Source: Planctomycetales bacterium
Lineage (GTDB): Bacteria; Planctomycetota; Planctomycetia; Planctomycetales; Planctomycetaceae
Direction of reading: 5' to 3'
NCBI GenBank assembly: GCA_028285345.1
Contig: JANQPT010000012.1
Span: 62,001-126,000 of the forward strand
DNA length: 64,000 nucleotides
Below are positions 1 through 9,757 of this stretch, one piece after another. Under the pieces are notes generated by a model that saw only the letters and a program-made list of their open reading frames with translations, made no database searches and had not been told where the DNA came from. The stretch's first letter is position 1. Each line of letters starts with the position of its first letter. Made by a program: the position numbers and the translations under genes.

Positions 1-229
1 CACGGTGCGATTGCAGTTTGACGATCACTTGCGCGTAGCCAAGCGCCAAATCGGGATGATGCCAGGCGGCGTCCGCGAGATAAGCGATCGTATTGGCCAG
101 CATTAACGTGTGGGGCCAGCCGGGTGTTTTGTACAACCGGCGAATCCAACCGTCGCGATACTCCCATTCCGGCAACGATTTTAGCGCTTCGTCGATCTCT
201 TCATCGGTCATCTGCACATAGTCCGCCAT
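1..229 (-). CDS. pterin-4a-carbinolamine dehydratase, 3' end cut by the window edge
   Basis: Only the first 76 codons are in the window; the gene runs off the left edge, so its C-terminus is missing. The ATG at 229 has a GGAGG ribosome site 8 nt upstream. The visible protein has the hallmarks of the 4a-hydroxytetrahydrobiopterin dehydratase family: W28 with following basic residues, a central helix and the His-His-Pro-Asp motif at residues 57-60, followed by a beta strand ending in S74-H75. In the family this enzyme dehydrates 4a-hydroxy-tetrahydropterins in the cytoplasm during pterin cofactor recycling; some members act as dimerisation or assembly factors. It lies 83 nt downstream of the SDR gene on the same strand, so the two probably share a transcript, and a link between that SDR and pterins is worth considering. 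Confidence 0.85.
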   Translation of the reverse strand, partial: MADYVQMTDEEIDEALKSLPEWEYRDGWIRRLYKTPGWPHTLMLANTIAYLADAAWHHPDLALGYAQVIVKLQSHR

Positions 230-312
230 TGGATTTGCCTCCGTAATGGATATCCCAAATTCGTTCGATGGAATGTTCTTGGAGCGCGCCGTCGACCGGC
301 ACAAAATGTGAT

Positions 313-1098
313 TCAACGAACAGCGCCGCCGTTAGCGGCTATGACTTGTCCCGTAATGTAGTCCGCATCGGCGGAGACCAGAAACCGGGCCAATTTGGCA
401 ATGTCCTCCGGCGTGCCCCACCGCTCCAGTGGTGTCTCCCTTTTTACGCGTTCTTGCCAGACTTCGCTCGCGGATTCGCCCCAGGCCGTTTTGATCCAAC
501 CGGGGGCGATGCAATTGACGCGAACTTGCGGAGCCAAGCTGACCGCCAAGGAGCGGGTGAAGCCCATTACCGCATTTTTTGCGGCGGCAAACAATTCTCC
601 GCTATCGCCCTCCATTCCGCGGTCGGCTTGATCCCAGCCGATATTCAACAGGACCCCGCCTCCGGCATCGCACATCCGCCGTCCGACCTCTTTGCCGATC
701 AAGATTGCCGAACTGACGTCGAGATCAAGCAGCCTTCTGAGTTTTTCCGCGTAATCCAGCCCAGCGCCCGCACCGGTGAGTAAGTCCGCGCCGGCGTTGT
801 TCACCCACACGTCCACTCCATCCCAGCAATTCCAAGCGCCTTCGATGAACTCGGCCATCGACGCCGGGTCAGCCAAATCGGCCGCGAGGACCACGGCGTC
901 ACCACCGCTACTGACGATTTCCTCACGCACCTCGTTCGCCGCATCGATCGACGCACGGCAATGGACGACGACACGCGCCCTGCCGCGGGCCAATTCCAGC
1001 GCCACCGCACGGCCGATCCCGCTCGAAGAACCGGTGACAACCGCGCGTATTTTACTAAGGTCCGCAAACCGCTCCCGATCTGCCATCACTCGCGCCAT
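313..1098 (-). CDS. SDR-family NAD(P)-binding protein lacking the usual catalytic Ser/Tyr
   Basis: A 261-residue short-chain dehydrogenase/reductase fold with the cofactor motif T-G-S-S-S-G-I-G near residues 22-29, an N-N-A-G motif, and the late R-V-N-x-I-A-P-G-W-I-x-T segment typical of 3-oxoacyl-ACP-reductase-like SDRs. The C-terminal I-T-G-Q segment is also present. The catalytic tetrad is altered. The position of the active-site Tyr in YxxxK is Phe170 (F-A-A-A-K), and the N-I-S-S stretch that supplies the catalytic Ser reads N-I-G-W. So the cofactor site looks intact, but classical carbonyl reduction is doubtful. The ATG at 1098 is preferred; a GTG at 1140 would add 14 residues. It is the upstream partner of the pterin dehydratase gene and diverges from the oxidoreductase gene on its other side. 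Substrate unknown. Confidence 0.8.
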   Translation of the reverse strand: MARVMADRERFADLSKIRAVVTGSSSGIGRAVALELARGRARVVVHCRASIDAANEVREEIVSSGGDAVVLAADLADPASMAEFIEGAWNCWDGVDVWVNNAGADLLTGAGAGLDYAEKLRRLLDLDVSSAILIGKEVGRRMCDAGGGVLLNIGWDQADRGMEGDSGELFAAAKNAVMGFTRSLAVSLAPQVRVNCIAPGWIKTAWGESASEVWQERVKRETPLERWGTPEDIAKLARFLVSADADYITGQVIAANGGAVR

Positions 1099-1309
1099 TC
1101 TGTCCAAAAATCCTCGCAAACTCCTGAGATTCGCCCTCACTTTAACTTCCGGTGATCGCTGCTGTCCATTCGACGTTTAGGGAGATTGCGTTCAGACGGC
1201 GGAACAGGACCATGTGCCTTGATTCAGCGGCGGCGATTCGCGTAAATAGAACTGAAGGCAAGCGCCGATCCGTCCGCAATCAATCCGCCTCGCATTCCGG
1301 GAGTTTCCC

Positions 1310-2635
1310 ATGAGTGAATTTACAGAAGACGCTTCCAGCCGCCGCCGGTTTCTCCAGAAGGCCGCCGCAATTGCCGCCGCGACGCCGTTCGCGATTCCCG
1401 CGGTCACCCGCAGCGAAACCGCCGCTGCTCCGCGCAACCCCAATGAACGTCTTAAAGCCGGTGCGGTCGGTGCCTATGCGCGGGCCAAGGCCAATATCGA
1501 CGGTATCTCGAAGGCGGGTGTCGATATCGTAGCAATGGCGGACATCGACGCGAAACGTTTGGAGGAAACGTCAAAACAGTACCCCAATGCCAAAACCTAC
1601 GACGATTTTCGCCGCATCTTCGACCACGACGATCTCGATATCCTGATTGTCGGAACACCCGACCACACCCATGCGATTCCCGCTGCCGAGGGTTTGCGGC
1701 GCGGCATGGCGGTCTACTGCGAAAAGCCGCTGACTCATTCGGTGCATGAATGCCGCGTGCTCCGCGATCTGGCGGCCAAGCACAACAACGTGACGCAAAT
1801 GGGATCGCAAATCCACTCCGGCACGAACTACCGCCGCGTTGTGGAGACGATCAAAGCGGGCACGATCGGTGACGTAAAACGCGTGCACGTCTGGCTGGGC
1901 GTCGAACAACAGCGCACGATCGTCGGCAAGCGGGTGGCACAAGCGACGCCCCCGGATTGGGTGAACTACGACCTCTGGCTGGGACCAGCGCCGAAGCGGC
2001 CGTTTCACGAGACGCACTTTCACTTCAATTGGCGGTTCTGGTGGGACTTTGGCGGCGGCTGGCTGGCCGACTTCGGCTGCCATTACATGGACCTGCCGTT
2101 TTGGGCGCTCGATCTGCGATATCCCACCTCCGTGGTTGCGCGGGGCGAGAAAGCTCACGAGGGAGACAACATGATCCCGCACAACATGCAGGTCGATTAC
2201 AAATTCCCGGAACGCGACGGCCGCCCGCCGGTGCATATGACCTGGTACCACGGCTTCTGGAAGCCACCCGGAGCCGAGAAATTCGGCAAGAAATCGGCGG
2301 TGCTGTTTGAGGGCGAGAAGGGCCGTTTGCTGGCGGACTACGGCAGCCGGCAACTGATTCTGCAAAACTGGAAGGAAATCGAACCGGTGCGGCCGTCGAT
2401 TCCCGATTCCATCGGCCACCACAAGGAATTCGTCGAAGCGGTCAAAACCGGCGCGCCGACGACCTGCAACTTTGACTATTCCGGCGCGCTCGCCGAGTCG
2501 GTGCTGTTGGGTAACGTCTCCTATCGCGCCGGCGGCAAGGAATTGGAATGGGACGCCGAGAACCTTCGGGCGCCGAATTGCCCCGAAGCGGACCAATTCA
2601 TCAAACGCGAATACCGCAATGGTTGGACGCTGTAA
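1310..2635 (+). CDS. Tat-exported Gfo/Idh/MocA family oxidoreductase
   Basis: A 441-residue protein that starts with a twin-arginine signal (S-R-R-R-F-L-Q-K-A-A, residues about 9-18, then an Ala-rich stretch), so it is probably exported folded with its cofactor. The body is a Gfo/Idh/MocA NAD(P)-dependent dehydrogenase: an N-terminal Rossmann fold from about residue 45, the conserved Glu-Lys-Pro at 138-140 (the lysine is catalytic in the family), and a C-terminal alpha/beta substrate domain with many Trp residues around 220-250. These enzymes act on sugars, inositols or related polyols. Planctomycetes carry many such exported paralogues, usually of unknown substrate. A GGGAG ribosome site lies just upstream of the ATG. 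It is a single gene, divergent from the SDR. Confidence 0.9.
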   Translation: MSEFTEDASSRRRFLQKAAAIAAATPFAIPAVTRSETAAAPRNPNERLKAGAVGAYARAKANIDGISKAGVDIVAMADIDAKRLEETSKQYPNAKTYDDFRRIFDHDDLDILIVGTPDHTHAIPAAEGLRRGMAVYCEKPLTHSVHECRVLRDLAAKHNNVTQMGSQIHSGTNYRRVVETIKAGTIGDVKRVHVWLGVEQQRTIVGKRVAQATPPDWVNYDLWLGPAPKRPFHETHFHFNWRFWWDFGGGWLADFGCHYMDLPFWALDLRYPTSVVARGEKAHEGDNMIPHNMQVDYKFPERDGRPPVHMTWYHGFWKPPGAEKFGKKSAVLFEGEKGRLLADYGSRQLILQNWKEIEPVRPSIPDSIGHHKEFVEAVKTGAPTTCNFDYSGALAESVLLGNVSYRAGGKELEWDAENLRAPNCPEADQFIKREYRNGWTL

Positions 2636-2670
2636 ATCAGCTGTGAATCAATCGTGCCCTCCGTTGTGAA

Positions 2671-2689
2671 CCCCCGGCGGAGCCGGGGG
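2671..2689. repeat. GC-rich 19-bp hairpin repeat, copy 1
   Basis: Perfect 8-bp inverted repeat cccccggc / gccggggg with a 3-nt loop, lying between the convergent ends of the oxidoreductase and proS. The same hairpin is found at 21312-21330 in the opposite orientation, and a close relative at 58171-58189. There is no T tract, so it is a weak terminator candidate at best; it may be a dispersed REP-like element. Confidence 0.6.
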
Positions 2690-2704
2690 CTGGGAGGCGG
2701 GTGA

Positions 2705-4441
2705 TTATACCGCTTCCTCCGCGCGGCGTTCTTCGAGCATCTTGAGCACCGTCTCGACCGCCGTGTCGACCGCGACCTTCTCCGGCTCCGCGGCGGTTCG
2801 CCATTTGATTTCGACTTCGCCCGCCTGTAAGCTCTTGCCGCCGACCACTAACCGGAGCGGGATGCCGATTAGGTCGGCGTCCTTGAACTTGAATCCCGGT
2901 CGCGCCGGGCGGTCATCCAACAAGCAGTCGACGCCCGCGTCGGTCAGCTGATCGTAGAATTTCTCCGCCGCCTGCAGGACCGCTTCGTCCTTGACGTTCA
3001 GCGGAATCACCAGCACTGAAAAGGGCGCGATCGCCAGTGGCCAGATGAGGCCGTTTTCGTCGTGCGAGGTCTCCGCCAATGAGGCGACGATTCGGTTCAC
3101 GCCGATACCGTAGCAGCCCATGATGATTGGATGCCGCTGCTCCTTCTCGTCGAGGAAATTCGCGCCCAAGGCCTCCGAATACTTCGTGCCCAATTTGAAG
3201 ACGTGGCCGATTTCGATGCCGTGCACTAACTCCAAATCTTCACGGCAGCGGGGACAGGGATCTCCGCCGTCAGCCATTCGCAAATCGAATGTGGGCGGCA
3301 GATCGTAATCGCGGCCGACATTCACCCCTGTGTGGTGCGCGTCCGCCTGATTGGCTCCCGTGACCGCGTTGACGATCAGCGGCACGTCATGATCGGCAAT
3401 CACTTCGCACTTGATGCCCACCGGTCCGGCAAACCCGGTCGGCGCTGCAGTCACCTGCTGGATCGTGCCATCGTCAGCCAACTCGACGCGCTCTGCTCCG
3501 AGTGCGCGGCGGATCTTGGCCTCGTTGGCATCGTGGTCGCCGCGAACGAGAACCGCCACAGTTCGCTCATCGACGGTGTAAATCAGCGTCTTAATCATCT
3601 GCTGCGGATTGCAGCCCAGCAGCTTGCTGACCTGCTCAATACTGGACGCCTCGGGCGTGGCGACCGTCTGTAATTCGTCCGCATCCTCGGAAAGCACGAC
3701 CTCCGGTGGCTGCCGGCCCGTATCGGCGCGCTCCAGATTGGCGGCATACCCGCAACCGGCGCAGCGGACAATCCGGTCTTCGCCGTTTTCCGCGGGCACC
3801 ATGAACTCGTGAGACGCGTCGCCGCCGATCGGGCCGCTCTCCGCCTCCACCGGCAGATATTCCAGCCCGCACCGCGAAAAGATGCGGCAGTAGGCGTCGT
3901 ACATCCGCTGATACACTTCGTCCAATTGATCCAACGACGTGCTAAAACTGTAGGCATCCTTCATCAGAAACTCGCTCGTGCGGAGCACGCCGAACCGCGG
4001 CCGTTCCTCGTTGCGGAATTTCGTCTGAATCTGATACAGCGTCAGCGGTAACTGCCGGTAGGAACTAACGTGCTTCGCAACGAGATCGGTGACAATCTCC
4101 TCATGAGTGGGTCCGAGCGCCAGATGCACCTTGCGGTCGTTGCGGCTGATTTCGAAGTTGATCAGCACGTTCCCAAACGCTTCGCGGCGGCCGGTTTTTT
4201 CCCACAGATCGATCGGCGAAAGCGCCGGCATGAACAATTCAGCGGCACCGGCACGGTCCATTTCTTCGCGGACAATCGCCTCCGCCTTGCGCACCGCACG
4301 CCACCCCAACGGCAGATAGGTATACGCCCCCGCCATCAATTGCCGCACCAATCCCGCCCGAAGCATCAGCTGATGGCTGGGAATCTCGGCGTCGGCGGGG
4401 ACTTCCTTCATTGTGGGAATCAACGTCTGTGACCAGCGCAC
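2705..4441 (-). CDS. proS: prolyl-tRNA synthetase (bacterial type)
   Basis: A 578-residue class II aminoacyl-tRNA synthetase that charges tRNA(Pro) with proline. The N-terminus (MRWSQ..IPT.KE) and the motif 2 region with T-H-E-E and R-N-E-E-R-P-R are characteristic. An inserted YbaK-type editing domain lies at about residues 225-380; it removes Ala mischarged onto tRNA(Pro). It is followed by the rest of the catalytic core with E-x-G-H-V-F-x-L-G-T-K-Y and a C-terminal anticodon-binding domain. The length is normal for the bacterial long form. The start is a GTG at 4441 with AAGGAA about 8 nt upstream. It appears monocistronic, and the gap to the upstream VWA gene holds a palindromic repeat. 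Confidence 0.97.
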   Translation of the reverse strand: MRWSQTLIPTMKEVPADAEIPSHQLMLRAGLVRQLMAGAYTYLPLGWRAVRKAEAIVREEMDRAGAAELFMPALSPIDLWEKTGRREAFGNVLINFEISRNDRKVHLALGPTHEEIVTDLVAKHVSSYRQLPLTLYQIQTKFRNEERPRFGVLRTSEFLMKDAYSFSTSLDQLDEVYQRMYDAYCRIFSRCGLEYLPVEAESGPIGGDASHEFMVPAENGEDRIVRCAGCGYAANLERADTGRQPPEVVLSEDADELQTVATPEASSIEQVSKLLGCNPQQMIKTLIYTVDERTVAVLVRGDHDANEAKIRRALGAERVELADDGTIQQVTAAPTGFAGPVGIKCEVIADHDVPLIVNAVTGANQADAHHTGVNVGRDYDLPPTFDLRMADGGDPCPRCREDLELVHGIEIGHVFKLGTKYSEALGANFLDEKEQRHPIIMGCYGIGVNRIVASLAETSHDENGLIWPLAIAPFSVLVIPLNVKDEAVLQAAEKFYDQLTDAGVDCLLDDRPARPGFKFKDADLIGIPLRLVVGGKSLQAGEVEIKWRTAAEPEKVAVDTAVETVLKMLEERRAEEAV

Positions 4442-4573
4442 GTTTTGTATTCCTTGCTAAACCGTTGGCGTCATTGATTTCAAGCGGCGGCATTCTAACA
4501 GAAGCCATGAAGCGCCAAAAGGTTCGGTTGCGTCGAGTTTCTCATGCGGCTTGGTCCGCAAAACTTTGTATAG

Positions 4574-4649
4574 GGGTGGCTGGGGTCGGACGTCAGTCCG
4601 CCCCCAGGATCAAAAACTGGGGGCTCGCTTCGCTCGACCCCAGCCACCC
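4574..4649. repeat. nested palindromic intergenic repeat
   Basis: Outer arms gggtggctggggtc (4574-4587) and its exact reverse complement (4636-4649) enclose a second pair of arms containing ccccca and tggggg. The element fills most of the gap between the VWA gene and proS. No coding potential seen. It resembles the extended hairpin elements at other intergenic sites in this window in design, not in sequence. Confidence 0.65.
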
Positions 4650-4705
4650 ATCGTCAATTCTGAGTCTTCCGACAAAGCCTTGCGAGCGAGCGAGTTTCAC
4701 GCCCC

Positions 4706-6982
4706 TCAAACCAAACCTCGTTTTTTGCGCAAAAACCACTCGACAGACATCACACCCACGAAGGCAACCAGCAGGATCCAATGGTCCCACAGCGAGACGA
4801 CGTGGTTCTGTGTCATTTGTCGGTTGAGCCCACGCCCCATCAGCTCTTCGAGGAATCCGCGAAATTCGTCCGGACGGAGCGAGCGGCCCTGGGTCATCGA
4901 GGAGATCTCCTGCATCAACGAGGGATCGGCGGCGGGATTATACAATTCCAGGTCCTGCTCAAAGATCACAAACCGCGCGCGGGCGCTGAAGCCGATCGGC
5001 TTTCCCTGCTGAAGCGCGCTGACTTCGACGCGATACTCGCCCGGCTGAGCGGTTTGCGTGAATGTTCCGGAGTTGAACTCGCCGTCGCGCTGCGGCGGGA
5101 TCTGAAACTTCTCCTGCTGCGGGCCGATCACTTGGACCTTAAATTCGACATCTTCCAGCGGCCTGCCTTTTTCATCGCGGGCACCGAATGTAAACGGGAC
5201 CGGCTGCCCCGGACGGTACCGGCGACTTTCAAGTTTGACCCAGACAGAATCGTCTCCCTGTGATTCTTTGTGCGCCAACCACAGAATCACCTGCCGCCAA
5301 AACTGCTGCTGCTGCGCGTCGAACCCCGCCAGATACCAGAGGTACGTGGTGTCAGCGGCGAAGGCCATCGTACGGCCACGGTCGTACTCTTGGGCGATCA
5401 ACAGCGGCTGCTTGCTTTCCGTCTCCGCCAGCACGCGGGCCAGTCCTTGAATCTTCGGCGTCAGTTTCGTGGCGCCCTCTAATTTAGGCAGTTTCTGCCA
5501 CATCTCCAGATTCTTGGCCGGCGCATCGAGCCGCATCACGAATGAGGCGTTCCCTTCCGCAGTGGGCAGCATCTGCAACTGTTCTTCGATTTGCAGACTG
5601 GAATCGACTTCGTCATCGTTGAGGATTTCCGTGGCGTACATCACCACCGGCAGCAGATCATTCAACGGTGTCGTCGCGTAGCCGCCGGCGCCAAAACTGT
5701 GAAAGCCGCCCGTCATCAGCAGACCCGACCCCTGTTCTACGGCCTGGCGCAGCCGCCGCAGATTTTGCTCGCCAAACACCCGCGCCGGCACGTCGCCGAT
5801 GATGTAGACGTCGTATTTGCCGGGCTCAAACCACTCTTCGTCGATCGTCGTCGGATTCTCCCGGCCCCGGTAGTAAACGAGCTTCGCGTCCACTTCGATA
5901 TCGGGTGAAAGGCCGATCGCTTTCACCTTGCCGAATTCCGGACGCCAAACGTCAAAGTACGCCACGTTCAGCCCACCCTTGAGGACGGTGATAAACGTAT
6001 CCAGAACGTTGTTCGACGTCACGAGCTCACCATCGACCGGATCGACGCGCAGTGAGACCTTGTACTCGCCCGGCTGCTGCGGCGTGAAGGGCAGCTCCAC
6101 CGGAATCACGTCCTCGGAACGAGTGGTGCGAATCTTCAGCGCGGGACCTTGTTGCCGCATGTTGTCTTTGCCGCCGCGAATCGACAGGTCCTCGACGAAG
6201 AGCCGGACGGTCAGATCGCGATTGGCGACGCCGAGTGCGCGCACGTTTCCGCCGACGACCACTTCATTTTTTACAAAGACGGTCGGATTGACTTGCAGGT
6301 CCTCGAGAATCTGGTCCAGCGTCGACTCGGAAAGCCCCGACGTGCCCACGACCACTGTGTGAATCGGTGCGTTCTGTACGGCGCGAAACTGCCGGACCGC
6401 CGCACGCGGATCGACTGCATACGGCGGTAGCGCGCGCTGGGCCCCGTCGCTAAATAGAATCACGCCGGTGACCACGTCGCTGCGCAGCTCGCGGCCCAAG
6501 TAGTCCACCGCGTGCCCAATCGCCGTCATTTGGCCATCGGGCTGTTGCGGCAGTTGATCCACCTGTTCGATTTCGTCGCTGAATTGATAGTAGACAATCT
6601 CGACTTCTTCGGATATCTCCTCCAACAGGTCGCGGCACTCCGACAAAGTACTCAGCACCATTTGGTATCGTGTCAGACCTGCCGGTCCGTCCTCTTGGGA
6701 TTGGCTCCGCGAGTAATCGCCCACGATCACCAATTGTCCCGCCCGTTCATCGGTCTCGGAGACGACGAGCGACGGCCGAAACATGGCCCAGATCAACAGC
6801 ACGACCGCAGCCAGACGCAATCCGAGCAGACTCCGCTGCAATAGCCGAGGCAGATGACGAATTCGCCGCGGATAGGACCTGACGACCGTCACCACCAAGC
6901 CCGCAGCGACCAACAGCACGATCGGCCAGGGCCAAATCGGGTCAAAACGCAGCTGCAAATTGTCCGGAATCAGGTCGGGCAT
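4706..6982 (-). CDS. VWA-domain membrane protein with glutamine-amidotransferase-like domain
   Basis: A 758-residue inner-membrane protein. Two N-terminal membrane segments (about residues 17-35 and 50-68) are followed by a von Willebrand A domain whose metal site D-Y-S-R-S is visible near residue 89. Next come a beta-rich region and a class I glutamine-amidotransferase-like fold at about 320-440 (start of strand L-N-V-A-Y-F, later G-S-G-L-L-M-T-G-G). A second beta-rich domain and one C-terminal membrane helix ending in R-K-K-R follow. This architecture is common in planctomycetes beside BatA-like proteins. Its role is unknown; a metal-dependent protein-interaction scaffold at the membrane is an inference. 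It lies 90 nt downstream of the BatA-like gene and is probably co-transcribed with it. Confidence 0.85.
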   Translation of the reverse strand: MPDLIPDNLQLRFDPIWPWPIVLLVAAGLVVTVVRSYPRRIRHLPRLLQRSLLGLRLAAVVLLIWAMFRPSLVVSETDERAGQLVIVGDYSRSQSQEDGPAGLTRYQMVLSTLSECRDLLEEISEEVEIVYYQFSDEIEQVDQLPQQPDGQMTAIGHAVDYLGRELRSDVVTGVILFSDGAQRALPPYAVDPRAAVRQFRAVQNAPIHTVVVGTSGLSESTLDQILEDLQVNPTVFVKNEVVVGGNVRALGVANRDLTVRLFVEDLSIRGGKDNMRQQGPALKIRTTRSEDVIPVELPFTPQQPGEYKVSLRVDPVDGELVTSNNVLDTFITVLKGGLNVAYFDVWRPEFGKVKAIGLSPDIEVDAKLVYYRGRENPTTIDEEWFEPGKYDVYIIGDVPARVFGEQNLRRLRQAVEQGSGLLMTGGFHSFGAGGYATTPLNDLLPVVMYATEILNDDEVDSSLQIEEQLQMLPTAEGNASFVMRLDAPAKNLEMWQKLPKLEGATKLTPKIQGLARVLAETESKQPLLIAQEYDRGRTMAFAADTTYLWYLAGFDAQQQQFWRQVILWLAHKESQGDDSVWVKLESRRYRPGQPVPFTFGARDEKGRPLEDVEFKVQVIGPQQEKFQIPPQRDGEFNSGTFTQTAQPGEYRVEVSALQQGKPIGFSARARFVIFEQDLELYNPAADPSLMQEISSMTQGRSLRPDEFRGFLEELMGRGLNRQMTQNHVVSLWDHWILLVAFVGVMSVEWFLRKKRGLV

Positions 6983-7072
6983 GGCCGAAGGTCTATTGAT
7001 TGTCGAATCAGTTTAGTCGGCGGAGCCTCGTGCGGAACGGAGTGATCGATCTCCGCGATTCGCAGCCGCACA

Positions 7073-9541
7073 TTAGGCCGCCGCTGTTTTGGAGAACTCC
7101 TGTTCCGCCTCCGCGACTTTTTCGGAATCCGTATCGTAAAAGTAGTTGGCGATAAAATGCTCACCCAGAAACACCGCAATCATCAACGCCACCAACCACG
7201 GAAAAATCTCGCGTCCCACGCGGCCGGCGCGAACTTGTCGTGTCAATCCGTCGATATCGCGGGCCGCTTCATACCGGCCCTCGCCCAGCATCAGGTTCAG
7301 ATCATCGGTCGTCAACCGCGCTAAATCACTTTCGCTGGCGGGGGCGTTGATGCTCAGTCCCGCTTGGAACGGCACATCCGCATCTCGCGGCAGGATCCGG
7401 TATTGCCCCAGCAGCGTGGCGTCCTCAATCAGGACTTCCTCAGCCCCGACCGGGACTTCAACAGAGGGCTGTGTACGATCCGGTTTGCGAATCAGCAATT
7501 GTTTGATCTCGGTCTCTTGCGGCAGCTTGACGGTGGGGACTTGACCGGCGATGTAATTGTAACGCTCGTCCGTGTTGGCGGAGACATATTGCACCATTTG
7601 ATCCGCCAGGATCAAGGGGACCGCGCCGGAGATCACCAGGTTGTTCCATTCCTGACCCCGGCTACGGCTGCGGTCAAAGGGCGTTGTCAGCATCAACACC
7701 CTGCCCTGTCCCACCGGCCGCTCAATCAGTGCGGGAGTCTGACCCGCGTCGGTAAACGGCAGAATCACGTTCGCATTCTCCGCCGGTTCGGTTCGCCAAG
7801 CCCGCGTGATCGCCACCGCCGACAATTCGCCGGTATCCCAGGCGACGAACTCCTTGAGCAACGGATGAGTCAGATTGCGCAGATCGAATCCCCGCGACTC
7901 GTCAAACGGCCGGTGCGCCAGCAAATCGGCCGGGAGAATCGCCGGGGCATTGGTTCGTTCCAGGTACGCAGCGTGGTCAATCGACGGACCCAAGACCAAT
8001 ACGACGCCTCCCCCACCCTCCAAATACCGCCGCAAGGCCCGCCAGTCGCTGAACGTAGGTTTGGAAACATCGAGCCAGCAGACAACGTCGAAACGGCTCA
8101 GGTCCTCAGTTTCAAAACGATCGGATTTGATCACCGTGCAACGGTACGGCGAGTCGCCCTGCTCTTCCAAAATGTCCGGAGAGAGCGAGTTCTTGAAGAT
8201 CATCGCCTTGCGGGAATAGACATCCGAGACGATCAATACCTGTTTGGGAGGACGGACCTCGACGGTAAAGTAACCCACGTCGTCAAAGGGGAGCGAGTCT
8301 GAAGTGACCAGTTTCATTTCGCCTTGGACCACCGGTCCCGTCAAACCGGGCAGCGCGAAACTGACCCGCGAAGCGGTCGCGTCGAACTCGCCTTCGCTGC
8401 TCCCCTGCTTGATCAACTCGCCGTCGGGGCTCTCGACGAATATTTCCACGGTCTTACGCCCCGCGTCGGCTCCCACGGCCGTTACAGCGGCGTCGATACT
8501 CACGACCCCGCCCTGCGAAACGGTCTGGCTGGAAAGCTTCAAATCGGTGATGCTGGTATTTGCCGGATCTTCGATGCCGACGTCAATCAAATAGACGCCC
8601 ATCGACGGCAGGCGTTCTAGCTCGTTTTGTAGCATTCGGGCAGCCTGCGGCTGCCAGGCGTGTGCCGCGAGGTCCGTGAAGATATACAGCTCTCGCACAA
8701 ACGGGTCCTCCACGGCTTCCTCGGATTCACCCCCCCCCGACCCCTGCAACCGGGCCATATCATTGATTTGCAGATCGATAACCGCACGAATGCGATCGTT
8801 CATCAGGACCGAGACCGCCGACGTCGTCATGCCGGTGATCTGTTCCTGGGCAATCGATCGGTCGGGGCTGAAGTGGACCGGATCGTTGCGCTTTGTGTCG
8901 CAGATTGCGATTTCGCTTTGACGGGGCAGGTTGCTGAGGTGGGCCGAGGCGATATCCGTCGCGCGCTGCAGCCGGGTCTTGTTCTCGTAGCGAAAATCCA
9001 TGCTCAAGCTTGTGTCGAACAAAAACACCGCCGCGACGGGCAGCTTTTCCGCGCGTTGGATGGTCGGCTGGGTGATCGCCGCCGCGATCCGCCGCTGAAA
9101 CGGCCAGGCGACTAACAGCAGCAATAAAAACACTGCCCCCGCGACCACCCCCCCACGCAGATACGACACCCGCTGCGCCAATTCGTAGGTCGGCAGCCCC
9201 TTCTTTTTCCAGAAATGCATGACCGCGAAGTAAACGCCCACCGCCGCGGCCAAGATCAGCAGCGCGGTCGCAATCTCGAACGTCGAGGGCGTGTAGTCGG
9301 TCGCCGGCACGGTTGGCCGCGCCAGCCCGATGACGATCAACGCAATCACCGCGATTCGCAGCAGCAACAGCAACAGGTGCCGCAGACGCATCCGCCGCCG
9401 ATTGGCCCGCTTTTTGCGCTGAATCAATTGCAGCGCCGGGAACAACAGCTTCTTCGGCTTGGCCCGCAGCAAAAAATGCAACAGCACGGGAATGCCGACG
9501 AGTGCCAGAAAGTACAACAGTTGTGGATTCTGCGGTGACAT
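7073..9541 (-). CDS. BatA-like VWA membrane protein
   Basis: An 822-residue protein whose first 80 residues match the BatA/aerotolerance N-terminal domain: a hydrophobic helix ending in P-V-L-L-H-F-L-L-R, a basic loop, then L-R-H-L-L-L-L-L-L-R and A-R-P. A further membrane helix lies near 115-145. A VWA domain with the D-T-S-L-S metal site follows, then a long extracytoplasmic region with an amidotransferase-like segment (G-G-G-V-V-L-V-L-G) and a C-terminal membrane helix near 780-800. In other bacteria BatA proteins accompany MoxR and DUF58 proteins; neither is in this window, so the pair with the downstream 758-residue VWA protein is incomplete or the partners are elsewhere. Its function is probably membrane-linked complex assembly, by family only. 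Confidence 0.87.
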   Translation of the reverse strand: MSPQNPQLLYFLALVGIPVLLHFLLRAKPKKLLFPALQLIQRKKRANRRRMRLRHLLLLLLRIAVIALIVIGLARPTVPATDYTPSTFEIATALLILAAAVGVYFAVMHFWKKKGLPTYELAQRVSYLRGGVVAGAVFLLLLLVAWPFQRRIAAAITQPTIQRAEKLPVAAVFLFDTSLSMDFRYENKTRLQRATDIASAHLSNLPRQSEIAICDTKRNDPVHFSPDRSIAQEQITGMTTSAVSVLMNDRIRAVIDLQINDMARLQGSGGGESEEAVEDPFVRELYIFTDLAAHAWQPQAARMLQNELERLPSMGVYLIDVGIEDPANTSITDLKLSSQTVSQGGVVSIDAAVTAVGADAGRKTVEIFVESPDGELIKQGSSEGEFDATASRVSFALPGLTGPVVQGEMKLVTSDSLPFDDVGYFTVEVRPPKQVLIVSDVYSRKAMIFKNSLSPDILEEQGDSPYRCTVIKSDRFETEDLSRFDVVCWLDVSKPTFSDWRALRRYLEGGGGVVLVLGPSIDHAAYLERTNAPAILPADLLAHRPFDESRGFDLRNLTHPLLKEFVAWDTGELSAVAITRAWRTEPAENANVILPFTDAGQTPALIERPVGQGRVLMLTTPFDRSRSRGQEWNNLVISGAVPLILADQMVQYVSANTDERYNYIAGQVPTVKLPQETEIKQLLIRKPDRTQPSVEVPVGAEEVLIEDATLLGQYRILPRDADVPFQAGLSINAPASESDLARLTTDDLNLMLGEGRYEAARDIDGLTRQVRAGRVGREIFPWLVALMIAVFLGEHFIANYFYDTDSEKVAEAEQEFSKTAAA

Positions 9542-9757
9542 ATTCGATAATCTGCAGCCGGCCGAAACGCTTTCCTCTCAGCCCCGGTACTTGCGTCTAT
9601 CATAACAACATACGCGGCCCCGACGATACCAGCACCACTTGAGAATTGATACGCAGCAGACTGTCGCGCTTCAACCGCAATTACACGCCGCGCAGCGAAA
9701 ACCGCCGATGCCTGTGTGGCACCGGCGGTGATGGGTACATGATTGAGTGATCTTGGC

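Noticed and set aside
1571-2596. Long minus-strand open frame of 341 residues opposite the oxidoreductase
   Set aside because: It lies wholly opposite a gene with a Tat signal and clear family motifs and has no recognisable motif itself.
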